Source of the DNA: Thermosynechococcus sp.
GTDB lineage: Bacteria; Cyanobacteriota; Cyanobacteriia; Thermosynechococcales; Thermosynechococcaceae
DNA: 64,000 bases
Assembly: GCF_025999095.1 (NCBI RefSeq)
Contig: NZ_AP024678.1
Coordinates: 1,023,527-1,087,526 of the forward strand
Direction: 5' to 3'
Under the pieces are notes generated by a model. The model worked only from the letters and a program-made list of their open reading frames with translations, did not search any database and had not been told where the DNA came from. This document shows, piece after piece, positions 59,435-64,000 of this stretch. The position numbers and the translations under genes were made by a program. The stretch's first letter is position 1, and every line of letters starts with the position of its first letter.

Positions 59435-60757
59435 ATGCAGATGACAGACATGCAACAGACGACGCCAAGCGTCAGCATCGGAATGCCCGTTTACAACGGA
59501 GCAGGTTTCAGCCGGCAAGCGCTGGATTCGATCCTGGCCCAGACATATCCTCATTTCGAGCTGATCATCTCGGACAATGCGTCTACGGACGACACGGCGG
59601 AAATATGCCAAGAGTACGCATCAAGAGATTCCAGGATTCGTTACGTGCGGCAGGAGAAAAACATTGGTGCAGCTTGCAATTTTCGCTATGTATTGGATGC
59701 AGCAACCCATGATCGATTCATTTGGGCTGCGGCGGATGATTGGTGGGATCAGGATCGCCTGGAGCATCTTGTGCAGGCGTTAACACCCGAAAACGCCGCA
59801 GTCGTTGGCACTATACGCCGCTATGTTGATGGCGTTCCCTATGCGGAATACGTGCCGGTCACGTTCGAGAAGGGTGCATGGTGGCGATATTTGATGCGCG
59901 AGGAGGCAAGATGCGAAAAGGTTTACTATGCCAACGGTCTGTTGCCCGCTGCGACGCCGTTGGCGATCATGCTGGGTGTCTTCGCCTGGGGCGCATCCGG
60001 CGGTTGGCAGGTGCTGGCTGTCGCGCTCACGGCAGGGGCCGCCATCGAAAGCGGGCTGCTGCTGATCGCGCTCGCGCGGATGGGGTTGCTCGCGTGGACG
60101 GCTGACTTCAAGACCGCCGCGCCCATCCTCTCGGCGAGCCTGGGACTGCTGCCTGGCACTTTTGTCATGGCGTTTGGGCCCCTGATCGAGCAAGCCATCG
60201 CTGCCGGCTTGGGCGAAGGTTCCAACGCTGCGCTCACCTACGGCTACAAGCTCCCAGCCGCCGTGCAGAGTATCTTGGTCACCGCGATTGGCATCACCGC
60301 CTTGCCTTATTTTTCAGCCCAGATCGGGCAAGGCCGACATGCCTACAGCCTGCACAGCCTGAACAAGCTCACGCTGGCGCTGTTGACCGGTGGTGCGCTG
60401 CTGGCGCTGCCGCTGGGCCTGTTCTCGGCCGAGATCGCCGCGCTGCTCTACCAGCGTGGCGCCTTCGACGCATCGGCCACGGCGCGCGTAGTGCCGATCC
60501 AGCTAGCTTATTTTATCCAGATCCCTTTCGCGCTGGTGACCATGCTCGGCATCAAAGCCGTGGCTGCGCTCAGGCGCAATGGGTTGCTCAGCCTCTACAC
60601 CGCGCTGGGTGTGTTGCTACAAGCCCTGCTGGCCTATGCGCTCGCCACGCGCCATGGTCTGCCCGGCATCGCCTGGGCGGCCGTCATCGTCTCGGCTCTG
60701 ATGACCATCACGACTTACCTTACCACGCGCGGCACGCTGCGCCGACTGTCGCCATGA
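59435..60757 (+). CDS. Chimeric ORF: GT2 glycosyltransferase N-part fused to MurJ-like C-part
   Basis: 440 residues from the ATG at 59435 (AGGAG lies just upstream). Residues 1-170 are family 2 glycosyltransferase (SIGMPVYNG, DNASTDD, AAADDWWDQD), closely related to the gene at 50795. After YYANGLLP at about 59930-59947 the reading switches, in frame, to the C-terminal half of a MurJ/MviN-type flippase: AALTYGYKLPAAVQSILVTAIG and LLYQRGAFDASATARVV, with about eight membrane helices. Both halves are incomplete, so it is likely a deletion fusion. It might yet make a membrane-tethered protein. The next gene starts within its stop (ATGA). Confidence 0.8.
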   Translation: MQMTDMQQTTPSVSIGMPVYNGAGFSRQALDSILAQTYPHFELIISDNASTDDTAEICQEYASRDSRIRYVRQEKNIGAACNFRYVLDAATHDRFIWAAADDWWDQDRLEHLVQALTPENAAVVGTIRRYVDGVPYAEYVPVTFEKGAWWRYLMREEARCEKVYYANGLLPAATPLAIMLGVFAWGASGGWQVLAVALTAGAAIESGLLLIALARMGLLAWTADFKTAAPILSASLGLLPGTFVMAFGPLIEQAIAAGLGEGSNAALTYGYKLPAAVQSILVTAIGITALPYFSAQIGQGRHAYSLHSLNKLTLALLTGGALLALPLGLFSAEIAALLYQRGAFDASATARVVPIQLAYFIQIPFALVTMLGIKAVAALRRNGLLSLYTALGVLLQALLAYALATRHGLPGIAWAAVIVSALMTITTYLTTRGTLRRLSP

Positions 60758-61866
60758 AAAAAGTCTGCCTATTCAACTTCCCGCCGATGGAAAACTTCCA
60801 CGGCTATCGCATCGAAAGCTTCGACCCCTTGTCCTATTTCCCCAAGGGGGCGCGCTGGTCGCTGATGGATTTGATCATCTGGGGCCTGAACGGCTGGGAT
60901 CAGCGGCGGTCGCTTTTCGACTTTGGCGCGGCTGGCGTGGATCGGCTCTACCGCGAACGCAACCCGCACTACATGCGCATGGTCGGCGATTTCATCGACC
61001 GCTTTCGTGACTTCGATCTGATCGTCATGAGCACCTACAACTTCATCCACCCCGAGGTGCTGGTGCGTGAACTCAAGAAGCCCGTCAAGGTGCTCGGCTT
61101 CATCGATGATCCTTTGTCTACCTACCTGCGTGGAATTCCTTATCTTTGGGCATTCGATGGCGCCTTCTTCATTTCACCGGGCTATATCGACGACCTTCTT
61201 TTCGAAGACGCCATCCGGCGGTGGACCGATAAGCCGGCCACTTGGTGGCCGTTGGTTCCGTTTCCCTATCAGCGGCCCGCGAACGCGGACGAAACCTTCT
61301 TCCGTAACCGTGACGTCGATATCGTCTATGTCGGCAATCCCAGCGCATCGAAGGTCGAACGGCTCATCCGGCTAAAACGTCATTTCGGGGCCCGGCTGCG
61401 CGTTCATGGGCGCTGGCCGTTCAAGGGATATGCTGGCTTTGTACGCGGCTTGTTCGGCAAACCGGTGTATCCCCACCGGGTCACGAGCCTGACCGGAGAG
61501 CAGCGCACACAGCTTTACTGGCGCGCCAAAATCGGCTTCAACATGCACGTCTCGGATCATCCTTACGAGACCGGCAACATGCGCATGTACGAAACCCCGG
61601 CGCATGGAATGATGATGGTCTGCGACAAGGCGGCCGCCGATGCACATGCGCGGATATTCGCGCCGGGCACTGAGGCCATTTATTACGACACGCTCGCAGA
61701 GGCCATCGAACTGATGGAGCACTACCTTGACCACGACGAGGAACGCATTCGGATCGCAAGGGCGGGATACGAGCGGTATTGGCGGGATTATGAGTGGGAA
61801 GCCAACTTGCTTAGATTTCTTGGATGGTGTGAAACCATTCGAACATCCGAGCAGGGTAACGCGTAA
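60754..61866 (+). CDS. Glycosyltransferase (CgeB-like)
   Basis: 370 residues, with a Rossmann-like C-terminal half (VDIVYVGNPSASKVERLI; then AKIGFNMHVSDHPYETGNMRMYETPAHGMMM near 255-290), which holds the His/Glu/Pro-Gly type donor site of GT-B enzymes related to CgeB. The N-terminal half is less conserved. It should transfer a sugar to a glycan acceptor; specificity is unknown. GC-rich, coupled to the previous gene. Confidence 0.75.
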   Translation: MKKVCLFNFPPMENFHGYRIESFDPLSYFPKGARWSLMDLIIWGLNGWDQRRSLFDFGAAGVDRLYRERNPHYMRMVGDFIDRFRDFDLIVMSTYNFIHPEVLVRELKKPVKVLGFIDDPLSTYLRGIPYLWAFDGAFFISPGYIDDLLFEDAIRRWTDKPATWWPLVPFPYQRPANADETFFRNRDVDIVYVGNPSASKVERLIRLKRHFGARLRVHGRWPFKGYAGFVRGLFGKPVYPHRVTSLTGEQRTQLYWRAKIGFNMHVSDHPYETGNMRMYETPAHGMMMVCDKAAADAHARIFAPGTEAIYYDTLAEAIELMEHYLDHDEERIRIARAGYERYWRDYEWEANLLRFLGWCETIRTSEQGNA

Positions 61867-61872
61867 CAGAAC

Positions 61873-62577
61873 ATGGAACCTATGACATTAGATCAGCAAA
61901 AGATTTGGGATTATTTCCAAAACGAGGGGATTGATTCCTTTGCGCGGAGCTCTGGGCGTCTCGAGTTTCTGGTCAGACGTCTTTCTCCAGGTTCACGAGT
62001 TCTAAACATTGGTATTGGGAATGGTGCTTTGGAGCGAATGGCCCTTGCGAAGGGTGTAGATATCTGGAGCCTTGACCCAAGCGAACGAGCGATTGAGGCG
62101 TTGAGATCTGCGCTTGGGTGGGGCGAACAAGCACAAGTGGGTGTCAGCCAAGCGATGCCGTTTCCCGATGATTACTTCGATGTGGTCATCATGTCGGAGG
62201 TTCTCGAGCATTTGGCGGACGATGTATTTGAAGCGACTTTGTTCGAGGTAGCGAGAGTCTTGCGTCCAGGTGGCCGATTTATTGGCACTGTGCCAGCCCG
62301 AGAAAAACTAGAAGATTCGATTGTCGTTTGCCCGAATTGCGGTCACAAATTTCACCGCTGGGGTCATTATCGTAGTTTTACGGTTGAAACCCTCGCGGCC
62401 AGCTTGAAACAGCATTTTGCAGTCGAGGCTGCCTATGAAACATTTTTCATAGAGTGGGAGTCTGTTGGGTGGTGGCGCAAGATACAAGGCCTGATCAAGA
62501 AATTCTTGTCGTGGCGTGGTATTGGAACTTATGGAATTTGCCGGAATATTTACTTTTGCGCACGAAAGCAAAGCTAG
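61873..62577 (+). CDS. SAM-dependent methyltransferase with Cys motif
   Basis: 234 residues with motif I VLNIGIGNGALERM (about 45-58), then FPDDYFDVVIMSEVLEHL as motif post-II and VLRPGGRFIGTVPA as motif IV. Between them a C-x2-C (VCPNCGHKFHRWGH, about 160-173) may bind zinc. Substrate unknown, likely a glycan or lipid-linked sugar. Lower in G+C than its left neighbour. Confidence 0.85.
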   Translation: MEPMTLDQQKIWDYFQNEGIDSFARSSGRLEFLVRRLSPGSRVLNIGIGNGALERMALAKGVDIWSLDPSERAIEALRSALGWGEQAQVGVSQAMPFPDDYFDVVIMSEVLEHLADDVFEATLFEVARVLRPGGRFIGTVPAREKLEDSIVVCPNCGHKFHRWGHYRSFTVETLAASLKQHFAVEAAYETFFIEWESVGWWRKIQGLIKKFLSWRGIGTYGICRNIYFCARKQS

Positions 62578-62592
62578 CCGGGAGAATGGATT

Positions 62593-63342
62593 ATGTCCAA
62601 TCTAGTTAAGGTGCGTACCGAGGAATTCAATTATGTTAAAAAATTCTTTCTGCCAGGAATGAGTGTTCTTGAAATTGGTGGCGGCTCTGGCTATCAGGCT
62701 AGTCTAATAGCGTCTACCGGGGCATCCGTCGTTAGCATCGATGTGGCGAAGCCACTACCAGGAGTGGAAATTTATTTCCCTGTGCAAATTTATGGTGGGG
62801 CGACACTTCCTTTCCCGGATAACTATTTCGATGTGGTGTTCTCCTCTAATGTTCTTGAGCACATCCAGGATTTGAGAGCAACGCTTTCTGAAGTGCGGCG
62901 AGTGATGAAATCGGATGGTATGGCAATACATATCCTCCCGACCTCTGCGCGGCGCGCCTGGACGAGTCTTTCGCATTACGTTCATATTGCTAGACGACTT
63001 ATCGGTCTGGTTTGCCGACGATATTACGTAATAAATACACCAGCCGTGCCCCGTGATCCAGGATGTGCACATCATGGCACTTGGGCAGCCATAAAACGGG
63101 TATTTTGGGACGGACCTCACGGTGAATACCCTTCCGCCATTTCAGAGCTTTGGTATTTCAGTCGCCGGCGCTGGTTAAAGGTGTTTCAAGAGAACGGCTT
63201 CGACTTAATTTGGGATCAGCCTAGCGGAATTTTTTATACAGGCTACGGTGTGTTTCCAGCCATATCCATAGGGAGACGCCAGGCACTAGCACGTGTCCTC
63301 GGCTCGGCTACTCGAGTGTTCGTTTTACGAAAGGCAGCATGA
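62593..63342 (+). CDS. SAM-dependent methyltransferase
   Basis: 249 residues with motif I MSVLEIGGGSGYQASLIAS (about 24-42) and motif II-like FPDNYFDVVFSSNVLEHIQDL; then MKSDGMAIHILPTS. It is a class I methyltransferase of the Methyltransf_11 type. Together with the preceding gene it suggests two methylations of the glycan. The stop overlaps the next start by four bases. Confidence 0.85.
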   Translation: MSNLVKVRTEEFNYVKKFFLPGMSVLEIGGGSGYQASLIASTGASVVSIDVAKPLPGVEIYFPVQIYGGATLPFPDNYFDVVFSSNVLEHIQDLRATLSEVRRVMKSDGMAIHILPTSARRAWTSLSHYVHIARRLIGLVCRRYYVINTPAVPRDPGCAHHGTWAAIKRVFWDGPHGEYPSAISELWYFSRRRWLKVFQENGFDLIWDQPSGIFYTGYGVFPAISIGRRQALARVLGSATRVFVLRKAA

Positions 63343-64000
63343 GTCGTACCGTTTTTCTTGTGCGCAAACTCGATCCTGGCGGCGCAGAAAGACAACTTGT
63401 GGCATTGTCCCGTGGACTCAAAGAACGGGGGCGCGACGTTAATGTCGTCTTGTTTTACCAAGGTGGGGTCTTCGATGCCGAGCTCTCCGCCGCTGGCGTG
63501 CCTTTGCATTTCGTTGGTAAGCAAGGACGCTGGGATGTCGCTGGCTTCTTGTTGCGCCTCACGCGAATCCTGCGCACGTTGCGGCCAACCACGATCTATT
63601 CCTTTCTCGACATGCCGAATGTGCTGGCTTCCTTGCTGTGGCTGCTGATTGGCCGCCCTCGGCTAGTGTGGAGCATACGCGCCGCGGGAATGGAAATGCG
63701 CCACTATGACTGGCTAGCAAGGCTGGTGGCGAAGCTGGAGGCGGCGCTAAGTGGGACAGCCGATGTCGTTGTCGCGAATTCTCAGGCCGGGAGGTCATGG
63801 GGTATTCGCCGGGGTTTTCCGCCCGGACGGATCGTGGTCATCGAAAACGGAATCGACACGGCGCGCTTCAGGTTCGACTCGCTCGGGCGTCAGCGCGTCC
63901 GCAGCGAATGGAAAATCGGCGCTGACCAAACGGCAATAGGGCTTGTGGCGCGCCTGGATGTCATGAAGGATCATCGCAACTTCCTCCAAGCATGTGCCTT
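63339..64000 (+). CDS. GT4-type glycosyltransferase, cut by the window edge
   Basis: Open from the ATG at 63339 to the last base, 220 codons. The opening VFLVRKLDPGGAERQLVALSRGL is the donor/acceptor lobe start of GT4 enzymes, with GGAER, and later VVIENGIDTARF and IGLVARLDVMKDH match the linker and UDP-sugar lobe. The reading is continuous with no stop. The C-terminal half lies outside the window. Confidence 0.88.
   Translation, partial: MSRTVFLVRKLDPGGAERQLVALSRGLKERGRDVNVVLFYQGGVFDAELSAAGVPLHFVGKQGRWDVAGFLLRLTRILRTLRPTTIYSFLDMPNVLASLLWLLIGRPRLVWSIRAAGMEMRHYDWLARLVAKLEAALSGTADVVVANSQAGRSWGIRRGFPPGRIVVIENGIDTARFRFDSLGRQRVRSEWKIGADQTAIGLVARLDVMKDHRNFLQACA

Larger units (their letters stand above)
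50795..64000 (+). other. Surface-glycan biosynthesis island, probably acquired
   Basis: Sixteen genes or relics, all on the plus strand, for nucleotide-sugar making, sugar transfer, flipping and methylation. Composition is uneven: by hand count bases 57301-57480 are 37% G+C and 57661-57840 are 61%. HIP1 (GCGATCGC), frequent in bases 1-50,700, was seen only at 59050, 59080 and 59290 here. At least seven genes are damaged. No integrase or insertion sequence was seen. The right end lies beyond the window. Confidence 0.7.

Overview
The window reads as chromosome of a thermophilic unicellular cyanobacterium of the Thermosynechococcus type. Evidence: cytochrome b6f genes petB and petD, a 36-residue ORF that looks like PsaX (the photosystem I subunit known from Thermosynechococcus), several cyanobacteria-only families (DUF2854, DUF2808, UPF0367, a TLP40/CYP38-type cyclophilin), and the octamer GCGATCGC (HIP1) recurring through bases 1-50,700. 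No rRNA, tRNA or CRISPR array was seen. These assignments come from reading the translated sequence; no database search was run.

Bases 1-50,772 are a dense, mostly housekeeping region. On the minus strand at the left: pyrG, an ArsR-type regulator, a B12-binding radical SAM enzyme, a frameshifted cpdA-like phosphodiesterase and an EamA transporter. Then a plus-strand run (helical-repeat membrane protein, proS, a methyltransferase, a hypothetical gene) converging on murA, followed by glgP, an AmpG-like transporter and aroB. A minus-strand block holds nusB, a TPR-like protein, dnaJ-dnaK, DUF2854, a YajQ family gene and an amino-acid-type binding protein. Next come petB-petD, a NYN (LabA-like) gene, recQ, a CbbY-like phosphatase, an acyltransferase, hslO and mazG; then trxA-thiS followed by a frameshifted peptide-binding lipoprotein gene, psaX, an MscS channel, a peroxiredoxin-glutaredoxin hybrid, a P-type-ATPase-like protein without catalytic motifs, a deoxyhypusine-synthase-like gene, and a Mn-type ABC pair (ATPase and binding protein) with no adjacent permease.

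Bases 50,795-64,000 are different: a surface-glycan island, all on the plus strand, with patchy base composition and almost no HIP1 sites. It encodes glycosyltransferases, a CDP-6-deoxyhexose branch (rfbF, rfbG, an RfbC-type epimerase, a sugar C-methyltransferase, an aminotransferase stub), a hexapeptide acyltransferase, an SDR epimerase, a CmcI-like protein, flippase pieces and two methyltransferases. Several genes are damaged: rfbF has an in-frame stop, rfbG a frameshift, the aminotransferase and a GDP-fucose-synthase-like gene are stubs, one flippase has an internal deletion, and another is fused in frame to half a glycosyltransferase. The island looks acquired from other bacteria, assembled in pieces, and partly decaying.

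The most notable observations are the mosaic, eroding glycan island with its GT2-MurJ fusion; the catalytically dead P-type ATPase relative; a three-repeat Pho-box-like element at 18,930-18,959; two frameshifted native genes; and the permease-less Mn transporter pair.
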